Assembly (NCBI GenBank): GCA_023525715.1
Contig: CM042010.1
Span: forward strand, 79,051,894-79,115,893
DNA: 64,000 bases
DNA from: Cichorium intybus
Lineage: Eukaryota; Streptophyta; Magnoliopsida; Asterales; Asteraceae
Reading direction: 5' to 3'
Every line of letters begins with the position of its first letter. Position 1 is the first letter of the stretch. The position numbers were made by a program, and so were the translations under genes. Below, one piece after another: positions 36,872 to 53,353 of this stretch. The notes beneath the pieces are model-generated. The model was not told the DNA's origin. It searched no databases and saw only the letters and a list, made by a program, of their open reading frames with translations.

Positions 36872-37609
36872 TGTTAGATTAGGTGTCTAAGCCAAGACTA
36901 ATAATTAGTATTTACCTAATTAATAGTAGCAAAGTCCATTTGGGTTGCCCTCATAGCTGGAGGTTTGGTAGAAAGTTCGGTAGAGAGAAAGATTGATTTA
37001 TTATATGATTAATAAATCAATAGAAATAAAATAAATAGTTTATCAATATATTAAAGTGATGATATATTAACTAGAAACTATATTATTTGAATAATAATTA
37101 ATTAGAAATTAATTGCATTAATTTCTGTGGCATTAATTAGATTAATCAGGAGGACAGGGGCTAAACTTGTTCCAACTCAAAAATTGAATTGGACACGCGC
37201 AGCGCGCCCATGTATGGGCCGCGGCGCGCGTAACAGTAATCCGGAAAATGGCTTAGAGATAGTGTTTATCTCTATTTGAAAGTCAAACGAGGTTTATCTC
37301 TAAGGGTTATTTGGTAGCCTATAAATAAGGACCCCTGGATCTCATAATAAGGTGCTAATTCCTCTCAATCTCTCTTGATTTTCGTTCCCACCTCCTGCTC
37401 CCTAGGTCTGATCTCATTTGACGTAGGACTCTTGTGCTGCTTAGCTTCAAGATTTAAACTAAAGATTAGTTTTCTGATTTATTCTTTTAGTTAATTTTTA
37501 TTTGGCCTTTAGGAACTTTGTTACATGTTCAAAGATAGAAAACATAGATCCAATCTAGGTTGCATGTGAACTTAGGGTTTTATTTCATAGATTTGCAGAA
37601 AACCTTTCA
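36872..37609 (+). repeat. Copia-C 3' LTR
   Basis: 738 bp. It retains a CpG-dense stretch at about 37195-37230 able to form a strong hairpin (CGCGC and GCGCG arms around CCCATGTATGGG). The satellite resumes directly after CCTTTCA. Confidence 0.93.
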
Positions 37610-37810
37610 CATAACCCATCACAACCCTTCATAATTAACCATAACCGAGCACAACACTTCATACCATAACCCATCGCAACCCTTCATAATGGTCCATAAC
37701 CATAACAACCCTTCATAATTGTCCATAACCCATACAAACCTTCATCATGGTCCATAACCCATCACAACCCTTCATAATGGTCCATAACGCATCACAACCC
37801 TTCATAATGG
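37610..37810. repeat. Satellite array, block 4
   Basis: A 201-bp island of the 30-bp satellite between Copia-C and Copia-D, ending in AATGG, the Copia-D target duplication. Confidence 0.93.
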
Positions 37811-39062
<1,252 letters not shown>

Positions 39063-41152
39063 ATTGGTATTAGAGCCATAGCTATATTTCATGTTTAGAT
39101 AATAAGTTTATTTGGATAAACTTGGTTTTTGGAAGCCATGAATGTTCATCTTCTTGAATGGAATGTTCATGCATGGCTTCTTTGGCAACATGCATATATA
39201 AATACTATGATTTTATGTAACCAACTAAAAATTATGTTTGCATGCATTTGGTTACATAATTGTTGCTTTAGAAAAACAAAGTGTTGATTTTCTTATGATT
39301 TTATGTGATAAGTGGTGCATAAACAAGCCAAGGACCATTTGTTGCATGTTTTGTGTTTAAATTCGATTTGGTTGTAATATATTCTTTTATTCAAATGGTT
39401 TGTAACAATAATTAGTTATTTACTTCTTTTATTCATTTTGTATGTATTAGAATAGTTGTATTCTTTTATATCTTCCACAAAATGTAACAAGAGAAGGAGC
39501 AAGAGCAAGAACCAAGAGAAGCAACACCAAAATAGCAACAGAAAATTTTGTCATGAGCTGTATATTTTCGGACCACTGTTGGGGTACCAAATAAATTTAT
39601 TCATTGTTCTTTTGGTGCTATACTTGTTATTAACTTTGATATTTAACATAAAATTAAAGTTTTGGCAAGTGTTAGGATCAATATAACCAAGAAAGGAATG
39701 AAAAAAGGTCTCAAAACCTCCTGATTTTACTGCCATGCTGCTGTGGATTTCGAATCTGTTTTGGGGCCCAAAATAAATTCATATCTTTACGTTTTGATGC
39801 TATACTTGTTACTAACTATAATATATAGTATATACAAGAAGTTTTGGCAAGAATGTGCATCATTATCATCAAGAATGATGTGAAGAAAGCTCCAAAACCC
39901 TCTGTCAAGGGCTGTTGCTGTCGAATCTATTTTGGCACACAAGAAAAATTCTTAACCTCATGCCATGGTGCCAAGAAAGGGTGGTTCAAGTGTCACTTGA
40001 TGATATAATAATATTGGAAAAGTTATAGCTTAACCGGAAATCATTTGGTTGAGTTTTTGGTCCCATTTTGTCCCTAGGAATAGACTTGATATTTCATGTA
40101 TGGCTCACATGAAATATCAAATAGTTGGCTTGTGTTTATGCACCCATGCATGCTTGTGATGATTGTATGGTTTTATTTTTTTGTGTTTGGATGAAAATAA
40201 GATTTTTGCATGCTAGACAACTTAGATAATAAAACATAATCATCAAGGAGTTTGTATTTTTCAAATTGACATAAGAAGTGCTAAACAAATTGGTTTTACT
40301 AAAATGGGTTTTGTCTTAAAACCTATAAATGCCAAGTATTTGAAATATGGTAAAATGAATTAAAATGGAGATTTTATACATTTTATACAAACTCCCAAAC
40401 CTAAGTAATAATGGTAATTATTTAGGATTAAACTTGGTTCTCATGTATGTGCTCAAACCAAAACTTAATATAATATTAGTTACAAATTTGACCACATACA
40501 AGAAGATAATAAAATGGAGATTTTATAACTTAAGGAACCAAATTAACAAGAAATAGGATTTTCTAAAATGGTACCATGTTCATTGAATGCATGCAATCTA
40601 CATGATGCCATATGTTGTTTTTCAAAAACTAGAATCGTAAAACATATAAATCCCTTTTTCAAAATACAAATCTATGCCATCCTTTTAAAAGACACTCACG
40701 TGTCACTTGTACACTCTTATGGGATAAACGTCACCTAACCATTTGGATTTGTCTTGTGACACTAGAGCTAGTTTTGCAACATTGATGGGATAAAGGTCAC
40801 CTAACCGTTAGTGTTTGTCAATTCTACATGTAGTTTTAAGTAGGATGATTTGTTCGGGTATGTTTTATGATAAAGGTCACCTAAGCATTAGAAACCCGAG
40901 GCATAGATGGGATCAAACATGCCAACCAAACAAATATTTTTTAAAGGATCCCATAATTCTAGAAGTTATATAGGATATAATTGGTAAACGCTACCTACCT
41001 CGTTGAATTAAGTAGATGGGATAAAGGTCACCTAACCGTTTGCTTGTATTACAACTTGGATTCTAGCCTTTAATAATTAATGTTTTGGAAACATAAAGGG
41101 TATTAGTTATTAAAGAATTAAAATACTAAATGGATTTTGTTAATGCTTGTAG
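39063..41152 (+). promoter_or_regulatory. Copia-D primer site and long structured leader
   Basis: A 2.1-kb non-coding leader. It starts ATTGGTATTAGAGCC (tRNA-Met-type site with one change). It holds a 9-bp inverted repeat GAAGCCATG/CATGGCTTC near 39133-39181, then about 2.5 diverged tandem copies of a unit of 170-190 bp (39560-39940). At 40700-41045 lie at least four stem-loops sharing GGGATAAAGGTCACCTAACC at the apex, with different basal stems. No reading frame was recognised. Confidence 0.65.
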
Positions 41153-41700
41153 ATGGCGGAAAACCCAATAAACCTATACAACCAACCTCGTATTGGGGAT
41201 TACTTTAGGGTCATGTTAAACTTCTATAACATGTCTTTTTGGCTACGTGCCTTGAAGAATGTACTTAGAAGAGATGGATTACTATATGTAATAAATCAAC
41301 CAATTCCCAAAGAACCCCCTATCGACCAATTCATAGACCATTACGCTTGGAATAAACATTATGATGATTTTTTTATGGTAGCAACTTATATGTTGGAAAA
41401 CATGAGCCCTAACCTAAGCATGGAGTTACGGCGCTACTTACCCTCGGCGTATGAAATGGTAAAAGGATTGAGTAACCTCATTACAATCACTCTAGCTTTT
41501 TGACGGACCAAGATGAAGGAAGAGGAAGATGTGAGCACACACATCTTAAGTAGGAGCAAGCATTTGGATGCTTTACGAGACATTGGTCATCCAATGGATC
41601 ATTTTATAGCAATGAGCCACATCCTCAAGTCGTTGACACCTTTATTCAATGGTTTCATATTTCTAAGAGAGATTAATCTCTAAGATTTCTATAGATAACT
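41153..41700 (+). pseudogene. gag: Copia-D gag remnant
   Basis: An open stretch of 116 codons from ATG at 41153 starts MAENPINLYN and contains FWLRALKNVLRRDGLLYVI and QPIPKEPP, the pattern of copia Gag N-termini (WxRxLRxVLRxxxxxYVI). It stops at 41501. A further piece in another frame reads VSTHILSRSKHLDALRDIGHP and MDHFIAMSHILKSL, the usual Gag central motif. Gag is therefore broken by a stop and at least one shift. A later segment, LHRMLVDYERD, fits the Gag C-terminal part. Confidence 0.75.
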
Positions 41701-43855
<2,155 letters not shown>

Positions 43856-46026
43856 TGTAAGACCCGTATCCTGATTATAACATATACTTAAAATAAGAGT
43901 GTTAGGAATTATATGATCATTCGTAGTTATAAAGCTAAGAAAAACTTTAGTTACAATTTCATATAAAAATCAGCATTTTGTGTCGTTTTTAGAAAAATCA
44001 TAATTAATTCTAGAAAAATCGTTTGGACCTCAAACCAGTGCACAAAGTTTAAAAATTGAGTCTAGTACAATTACCAAAAATAATAGTAAGCTTGAAAATG
44101 ACATTATCTATGGTAAAAAATGCAATCTTTACTGATTAGTTCAGAATTGACAGATTAGATAGTCTGTTTTCAAAAATTCATAATAAATCATAGAAAAATC
44201 GTATAAATACGTAAAATACATCCCTGGAAAGGTATTGAGATAAATTTCTGGAATATCAAATAAAAACGTGAATTTCATGGGTTTAAAGTCGGCTAAACCA
44301 GTCTTGAACAGACTGATTCTAGAAGGTATTAATTTCAACAAAGTTATATTATTAAAATCTTTTGTCAAAAGTGTCATGCCATTTTTTATTCAAGAATTCA
44401 AGTATAAATACCCCTCAAAACATCTCATAAACCACACAACTAAATCCTAATCCAATATATAGAGGTTTCTAAGCACTAGAGTGTAAGCAAGTGAGCGGAA
44501 GGAAGCTTAAAAGCCTAACGAAGGAGTTATAGATCTCGACGACTAGTCATAAGGTAACTACAAACCTTTCTATAGCTTAATTAGGTATTGTAAAATAGTT
44601 TTTATTAAGAAGTAGAATATTTAATAAGTATAGCATATGTTATATTATACTAATTTCTAACAATAGTAAACAAAAACCTTAAAATGTCGTTATTATAACA
44701 ATTCGTAATTTCCGAAAATAATACCGATTGATTTACTTACGAGGACGGTGACTAGGCCAATTACTTGGGATCTGGTTGTTGGATTTTCCGAAAGGCTAAA
44801 ATGCTGAAGGAAGCTTAAAAGCCTAACGAAGCTTAAGAAGTAGAATATTTAATAGAATATTTAGAGTATAAGCAAGTGAGCGGAAGGAAGCTTAAAAGCC
44901 TAACGAAGGAGTTATAGATCTCGACGACTGGTCATAAGGTAACTACAAACCTTTCTATAGCTTAATTAGGTATTGTAAAATAGTTTTTGTTAAGAAGTAG
45001 AAAATTTAATAAGTATAGAATATGTTATATTATACTAATTTCTAACAATAGTAAACAAAAACCTTAAAATGTCGTTATTATAACAATTCGTAATTTCCGA
45101 AAATAATACCGATTGATTTACTTACGAGGACGGTGACTAGGCCGATTACTTGGGATCTGGTTGTTGGATTTTCCGAAAGGCTAAAATGCTGAAAGGATCC
45201 TGCCACCCCATCTAATCTTCTACCTGGCCGTTCTTTACTTGATAAATCATGGAGTATCATATTGGAATTATTGAAGGGTTTAATGATGCGACTATAATAT
45301 AGTTAAGGATTAAGAAATGATAGATTTCTTATTATGTTAACAGTTAAAGTTGAAGGAAATACAAAGCCGAGAAAGATAAACGATATAGTCAACTATAATC
45401 AGGTGAGTCTTCTCACTATACTATAGGTGATATTGCATGCGTAGGAAGGAAGATATGTTAGACTAAGGTGATCTTACCTGTTATCATAATTGTATGAATT
45501 ATTGCTATGATAATGATTGTTTGTGGACGGAACGGGATAGCCTGCGAGCCAATAGGCGGAACGGGAATAGCCTGCGAGTCATTAGACGGAACGGGAAAAG
45601 CCTGCGAGCGATAAGACAAAACGGGAACTGCCCGTGAGTCTTCAGGCGGAACAGGGATAGCCGTGAGTCTCACAGACATATGAATGGTTATTGTGTGTTG
45701 TATGTTATGTGATGGATCGTATGGTATTTTGAAGAACTCACTAAGCTCCATGCTTACCCTTTCCCTATATAAACTACTGTTTTAGGTACACCAGGTACCA
45801 TGGATGGTAAGGCGTGACGTGTATACACTGTGCTGCTTCATTGGAGGACTGTTTTTGAATGGAAGTTCCGCTATGTTGTGATTTCATTAACTTTTGTTAA
45901 TCTTGGGATGTTTTCATTAAACTTATAAGTTATGGAATTTTATGAAAATTAATTAAGTGACTTTTCTTATATTGAAGTTTTCGTTTAAAAATTTTTAAAT
46001 TTACTCAAAAATTTTGGGATGTTACA
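43856..46026 (+). repeat. Gypsy-E 5' LTR with internal duplication
   Basis: 2171 bp, 383 bp longer than the 3' LTR. The segment 44478-44803 is repeated at about 44868-45190, joined by a filler of about 60 bp assembled from nearby LTR pieces. A minisatellite of four to five roughly 32-bp units with GGCGGAACGGGAATAGCC and GCGAGTC lies at about 45528-45675. Confidence 0.92.
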
Positions 46027-47480
46027 AGTTGGTAACAGAGCACAGCTTGAGAGAATCAGGCTCACTTAGTGATTTCTGGACTCAAGTTGAGGCTTAAGAG
46101 TTTTCTTATAGAATTTTTACGAAAGAAAAATGTTTTATGAAGGGTGAACTGAAGACACAGTGTGTACCGCCAGCCGACGCCATTATGGGAAAAGGGTTAA
46201 GTATTTAATATTGTGAATGTTAAAAAAAACATATGGTATATGTTTGCTGAAATGCTTGGTAGAGATCACACATTGTTGTATTATTATCTGCTATTTGCTA
46301 ATGGAACTGTATGCTAGTGCCGATAGGTTGCTTAGAAATTTCCACTAAGTTGTATACAATATGGACTGAATAGTCATAGAATGTGTGAGTTGACCTTATT
46401 GCATGTTCCTTGTTTGGTTGTTGCCTTAGGGAAGATTCTCTTATTTGAAATTCTATTTAGTTCGATATTGTATACAACTACGTTCGCGAAACAACCTGTC
46501 ATCACTTGAGGAAGTTCCATCTTAGTTAGAATAGTAGGGTGGGGGTGGGATTCCAAGTATTCCTAGAAGGGTTGACATATGCCTTGTAAGGACATATGTG
46601 TTAAAATTATCAGTGAGAAGCGAATTGGACATTTTGAGACGGGTCTTGGAACGGAAATGGATATGGGTGGAAGGTAGTAGTAGAGCTCCTACTATCGAAA
46701 GCACAGGATCTGCGTTCGAGTCGGGAGTTCGTCACGAAGGATCCAAGGAGCTGAGTGTGTGAGTGTCTAGCATAGTTGACTTAAATGCTAGTGTAATGTG
46801 GTAAACCTTTATCTATTCGATTGTTGAATGTTGATTGTGAGGTTCGGTAGGAACAATTAGGGTGCGATCATACCAATTTGGTCAGACAGATCATGCTTAA
46901 GTTGATTACTGAGCTTAAAGACTGTTGAAATAGAGAATGTCAAAATGCTATTGTGGTAGCTATTTTTCATGCAACTAATGGGCGCACAAGTCAGACAGGG
47001 ACTAGAGGATGCAAGGGTGAGTTTTCCAACTCATGGTCAAAGAGGTGCAAGCGGCGCCTGAGATGATAGCAGGTCGTGTGGGTTGAGAGTCTGGATCACT
47101 CACTCGTGATTGAGGAAACTGATGATAGAGGTGTTGACTAGGGTCGCAAGCGGATGAGTAACATATGGTGGTTGATGTAAACGTCTTTACATTATCGAAA
47201 CATGTTTATTGAGATGGTGTTTGCCCCCGATGCAAGTTGTTGGTTGAGCAGAGTGGGCTTGGTTTTCGTTAGAGAGTAAGGGTTCGTAAAAAAAATTATA
47301 AATCGAAGAAACAGACTTGGACTTTAGTCCAAGTGGGGGAGGAATCCAAAATTAAGGGAACAACATGAATATTGTATAGAATCGATGAAATCATTAAAAT
47401 TATAGTAACACGTCGATATATTTAATTCATTACTATAACTTTATATTAATACATTAAGAAAATTTTACAGAACTACTAAC
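46027..47480 (+). other. Gypsy-E interior, left non-coding part
   Basis: It begins with the primer site. No gag was recognised. An inverted repeat TTGTATACAATAT/ATATTGTATACAA occurs near 46350 and 46466. A second purine tract (AAGTGGGGGAGG, about 47330-47341) looks like the 3' end of an older element body, just before the captured gene. Confidence 0.5.
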
Positions 47481-49099
47481 CTGAACCGGAGAATCAGAAA
47501 GAAGCGAGAAAAGATCTTCTACACTCCAATCTTTGTCATCATTAGGTTGACTTGTACCTTCTCGAGGATTTGGAAGTGGTATGCTTTCAGTTGTTGGAGG
47601 AGGAGCTCCAAGGTATGGGGTCTCGATAGGGTTGGAACCTGTAACCCCATGATTAGGGGCTAAATATTGACTCATTTGGGGCGTGTGTAAGTAGGGCAGT
47701 GATGAGGAAGGGCTCTAATTCGGAACCAGTTGGGGGTAGCTATAAGAAGGAGGAAACCAGGCTAGGTCACCTACAAAGCCTCAAAAATTCTCCTCACTCG
47801 AAGACTCGAGTAAACCAGGATTAATACTACTCATACTAGAATTAGATGGCAGAGATTGCTGTTGTGTATGAGTTCTTGATGAAGTTTCCCCCTTTTCCAA
47901 AAATTTTCTTTTCTTATATTCAACCTCATGAACAGCTTGTATTAGTTTCTTTGTGCCGTCTGTTAGACTCGATTGTGATCCTTCAATTATTGCTTCTTTC
48001 TCTCTTTTTAGGTTGGGTATTAAATCTTTCGATAATTGTGCTGCTCCACTAAACTCGTTACCAAATTCCTGTGACACAAATAACTTTAGAAATTACAACT
48101 TTATGATATAAAAAAAATGTAATTCTTTACCTCAGCACGATCAATAAGGGTTTGCAAACTCGTAAGTTGTCGTTGTGGCCAATGATTGATACCTAATTCT
48201 CTACAGCGTTTTTTTAATTGTGTCGTTCCAATGTTGAGTTCCTTCGCAGCTTTCTCAATTGGTTCGTTAAAGTGTTCAGCTATTATTTCCCTACTTAATA
48301 AATGTCTGAAACCTCTTCCACTGCCACCTGCTATGTTTTCTGAACTAGAAGGTTCAAATCCAATTGTATTGTTATCATTCTGGATCATTTGAACATGATC
48401 CTGATTTTTTGACCCAAAGATGGACATTGATTCATCAAAATTAGTGGCCTCTATCGGTAATAATTGTTGGTTTTCAACTAAAATCTCAGGATTCTGAAAT
48501 CCTTCTAGATTCCTTTGAATCAATCGAAGATGATCTTGATATTGAAAACCAACCCCAAACTCGGGATTCAATTCAATATTTATGTTATGAGTCTTCTGTA
48601 ATTGATTCTCATCCTGAATAGCAGCCGTGAATTCTTGATTCATGGGGACAAACTCACTGCTTGTTGGGTGCACGTCCATGAATGGATTGTACTCAGTTAG
48701 ACCATCCACAAATGGGTCTACAAATAACACATGTCAAATGATAAAACAAAATAGAATACTTATAAATGGATCATTCAAAAGAATTTAACCTGGTAAAAGG
48801 CATGGAGTCTGATCAAGTGCAAAGTCAGATGCATGCACCGGATCATCTGAGTTAATGTTCAACTTGGGAAAAATTTCCGGCTCATCGTGGAGATGCTCTA
48901 TTGGTAGTATATCTGGAAGACTGTACCATAATTCAAAATCAAACAAAACATTAGAAAGGTACTCGAAGTATGGATGATAGATGTCTAGAATGTTAGAGTA
49001 ACCAAACTCTATTAAGAATGCTTGGTTTGAAGTACCCTCTCCTTGCGGAAAACCAGGTCCAGGGTTCGATGGATCGCCCATTGAAGATCTGTTTTCCAT
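47481..49099 (-). pseudogene. Captured RWP-RK domain transcription factor gene fragment
   Basis: Three exons on the minus strand, with GT-AG introns, can be joined in frame: exon 1 49099-48790, intron 72 nt, exon 2 48717-48131, intron 62 nt, exon 3 48068 onward. Exon 2 encodes an RWP-RK DNA-binding domain (about residues 240-294 of the spliced protein: LLSREIIAEHFNEPIEKAAK, LNIGTTQLKKRCRELGI, then HWPQRQ in place of RWPxRK, followed by LTSLQTLI). Exon 3 begins as an amphipathic helix. A TGA at 47781-47783 ends a 394-residue protein. The same frame then continues for 100 codons, with one more stop (TAG 47715-47717) and a Pro-rich plus acidic DWSVEDLFSLL segment, and reaches a GT donor at 47480. 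The family binds DNA in nitrogen signalling or in germ-cell and embryo programmes. The RWP-RK signature changes and two stops suggest a non-functional copy. Introns show capture at the DNA level. Confidence 0.8.
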
Positions 49100-49196
49100 G
49101 ACTCAGCTTTAAATATGAGTTTGTTTACGAGCAAACTAGTGATAAGAGAAGATGAGACTGAAAATGAATGTGGAAATGAATGATACTACATACCTG

Positions 49197-49204
49197 TATA
49201 TATA
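49197..49204 (-). promoter_or_regulatory. TATA box of the captured RWP-RK gene
   Basis: CTATATATA on the minus strand, about 100 bases upstream of the first ATG at 49099, a normal distance for a plant gene. It suggests that the host promoter was captured with the gene. Confidence 0.5.
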
Positions 49205-49978
49205 GCATCTTGTAGCTGGAACCGAAAGGACACACGAAACTAAAAGGACACCTCACGTTTTAGTGCCAAAATTCAAACCAAGTACAGTAGATGCGACTCT
49301 TCTCTATCCTGAGTGTCGTGTTATTTTCAAAATTCCCTGCTTGACTCTGGTGAGAACGAGATAATAAAGAGACTTTTGAAATAAAACAAAATTTTATGTC
49401 TCCATATAATGAAAATAGTTTAAAGAGTGTTCAGTACTCCAAAAAAAAAAAAAACCTTACAAAAGATGATGTAAATTTTATATTTTGGTGAAACACAAAA
49501 ATTTGGAGATTCTACAAAAATAGACTTATTTAGCCAAAAAGTATTTAAAAGAAATGTTGAATTTAGGCAAATGTGTGTTGAAATATGACGAATTCATATA
49601 AATACGAAATAGTGTTAAAATTAGGTATTGCAAGTTAACTAGGTTAACTATGTATATAGGTAGATTAGAAAGTACTAAATATATACTGTAGATAGTAGCC
49701 GGTCAAGTCGATGTGTGGGACTGTGAGAAACAGTTAGAGTTTTTTTTGTACATCTAGAGTAATTAGAAGAAAAGAAGTATGGATTGAATGAGAATAATAG
49801 GACCTTAAGCATTATTACAGAGGTATGTGAATGTTGAAAGGGAAAGATAATTAAATCTTGTAAAGTTTCGGCAATAAGACGAGGAGGATTTTTGAAGGAC
49901 ACAAGGACTCGATGGGAAATACATAGAGGCGTTCGAGAATGCGGATTCGGGACGAAATCCAAATAAGTGGGGGACACT
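49205..49978. other. Gypsy-E interior, right non-coding part
   Basis: Probably upstream flank of the captured gene, then the original element end. It contains a 14-A run (about 49441-49455). No gene was seen. It ends in the purine tract AAGTGGGGGACACT abutting the 3' LTR. Confidence 0.5.
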
Positions 49979-51766
49979 TGTAAGACCCGTATCCTGATTA
50001 TAACATATACTTAAAATAAGAGTGTTAGGAATTATATGATCATTCGTAGTTATAAAGCTAAGAAAAACTTTAGTTACAATTTCATATGAAAATCAGCATT
50101 TTGTGTCGTTTTTAGAAAAATCATAATTAATTCTAGAAAAATCGTTTGGAGCTCAAACCAGTGCACAAAGTTTAAAAATTGAGTCTAGTACAATTACCAA
50201 AAATAATAGTAAGCTTGAAAATGATATTATCTATGGTAAAAAAATGCAATCTTTACTGATTAGTTCGGAATTGATAGATTAGATAGTCTGTTTTCAAAAA
50301 TTCATAATAAATCATAGAAAAATCGTATAAATACGTAAAATACATCCCTGGAAAGGTATTGAGATCAATTTCTTGAATATCAAATAAAAACGTGAATTTC
50401 ATGGGTTTAAAGTCGGCTAAACCAGTCTTGAACAGACTGATTCTAGAAGGTATTAATTTCAACAAAGTTATATTATTAAAATCTTTTGTCAAAAGTCTCA
50501 TGCCATTTTTTATTCAAGAATTCAAGTATAAATACCCCTCAAAACATCTCATAAACCACACAACTAAATCTCAATCCAATATATAGAGGTTTCTAAGCAC
50601 TAGAGTGTAAGCAAGTGAGCGGAAGGAAGCTTAAAAGCCTAACGAAGGAGTTATAGATCTCGACGACTGGTCATAAGGTAACTACAAACCTTTCTATAGC
50701 TTAATTAGGTATTGTAAAATAGTTTTTGTTAAGAAATAGAATATTTAATAAGTATAGCATATGTTATATTATACTAATTTCTAACAATAGTAAACAAAAA
50801 CCTTAAAATGTCGTTATTATAACAATTCGTAATTTCCGAAAATAATACCGATTGATTTACTTACGAGGACGGTGACTAGGCCGATTACTTGGGATCTGGT
50901 TGTTGGATTTTCCGAAAGGCTAAAATGCTGAAAGGATCCTGCCACCTCATCTAATCTTCTACCTGGCCGTTCTTTACTTGATAAATCATGGAGTATCATA
51001 TTGGAATTATTGAAGGGTTTAATGATGCGACTATAATATAGTTAAGGATTAAGAAATGATAGATTTCTTATTATGTTAACAGTTAAAGTTGAAGGAAATA
51101 CAAAGCCGAGAAAGATAAACGATATAGTCAACTATAATCAGGTGAGTCTTCTCACTATACTATAGGTGATATTGCATGCGTAGGAAGGAAGATATGTTAG
51201 ACTAAGGTGATCTTACCTGTTATGATAATTGTATGAATTATTGCTATGATAATGATTGTTTGTGGACGGAACGGGATAGCCCGCGAGCCAATAGGCGGAA
51301 CGGGAATAGCCTGCGAGTCATTAGACGGAACGGGAAAAGCCTGCGAGCGATAAGATAGAACGGGAACTGCCCGTGAGTCTTCAGGCGGAACAGGGATAGC
51401 CCGTGAGTCTCACAGACATATGAATGGTTATTGTGTGTTGTATGTTATGTGATGGATCGTATGGTATTTTGAAGAACTCACTAAGCTCCATGCTTACCCT
51501 TTCCCTATATAAACTACTGTTTTAGGTACACCAGGTACCATGGATGGTAAGGCGTGACGTGTATACACTGTGCTGCTTCATTGGAGGACTGTTTTTGAAT
51601 GGAAGTTCCGCTATATTGTGATTTCATTAACTTTTGTTAATCCTAGGATGTTTTCATTAAACTTATAAGTTATGGAATTTTATGAAAATTAATTAAGTGA
51701 CTTTTCTTATATTGAAGTTTTCGTTTAAAAATTTTTAAATTTACTCAAAAATTTTGGGATGTTACA
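49979..51766 (+). repeat. Gypsy-E 3' LTR
   Basis: 1788 bp, nearly identical to the 5' LTR without its duplication. It carries the same 32-bp-unit minisatellite at about 51265-51415. Confidence 0.93.
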
Positions 51767-51771
51767 ACATA

Positions 51772-53195
<1,424 letters not shown>

Positions 53196-53353
53196 CTCCC
53201 CCTTGAATGACATCATTCTACATCAGAGTTCAACTTTGAAGTACTGCCTCATTAAAAACCTTGCTAAAGAAACCCAGTGGGAAAAAACTTTAGCGAAGGG
53301 AAAAAGAGTGCAGTGTCTAGTTGACTCCCCCTCATTTAGATATCTAATGACCA

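Larger units (their letters stand above)
30119..37609 (+). mobile_element. Copia-C: decayed copia-derived, probably non-autonomous LTR element
   Basis: A 7.5-kb element with 738-bp LTRs (TGTTGGATTAGG or TGTTAGATTAGG to CCTTTCA), a perfect TGGTATCAGAGC primer site at 30858-30869 and purine tract AAGTGGGAGA before the 3' LTR. Flanks CGTAA (30114-30118) and CATAA (37610-37614) are a target duplication with one change in the left copy. Inside are only fragments of gag, protease and RT riddled with stops, whereas the leader and 3' non-coding block remain recognisably like Copia-A. The LTRs are about 95% identical by eye, which is better preserved than the coding region. This suggests it was mobilised in trans after its genes had decayed. 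Confidence 0.92.
43856..51766 (+). mobile_element. Gypsy-E: LTR element carrying an RWP-RK gene instead of gag-pol
   Basis: 7.9 kb. LTRs TGTAAGACCCGTATCC...TTGGGATGTTACA at 43856-46026 and 49979-51766, perfect duplication ACATA (43851-43855 and 51767-51771), primer site TTGGTAACAGAGC near 46029 and purine tract AAGTGGGGGACACT before the 3' LTR. LTR ends and primer site are of the gypsy type. The 3.95-kb interior has no gag or pol and contains an antisense host gene fragment (47481-49099). The LTRs are almost identical outside one duplication, so the insertion is recent. It must have been moved by enzymes supplied in trans. Confidence 0.92.

Noticed and set aside
44141..44450. Paired reading frames in the Gypsy-E LTR (repeated at 50253-50586)
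   Set aside because: They occur in both LTRs on opposite strands because the LTR is duplicated; no domain, no coding signature.
47481..49099. An intact host RWP-RK gene
   Set aside because: It lies inside a complete LTR element, has two in-frame stops and an altered RWP-RK signature, and ends at an unmatched splice donor.
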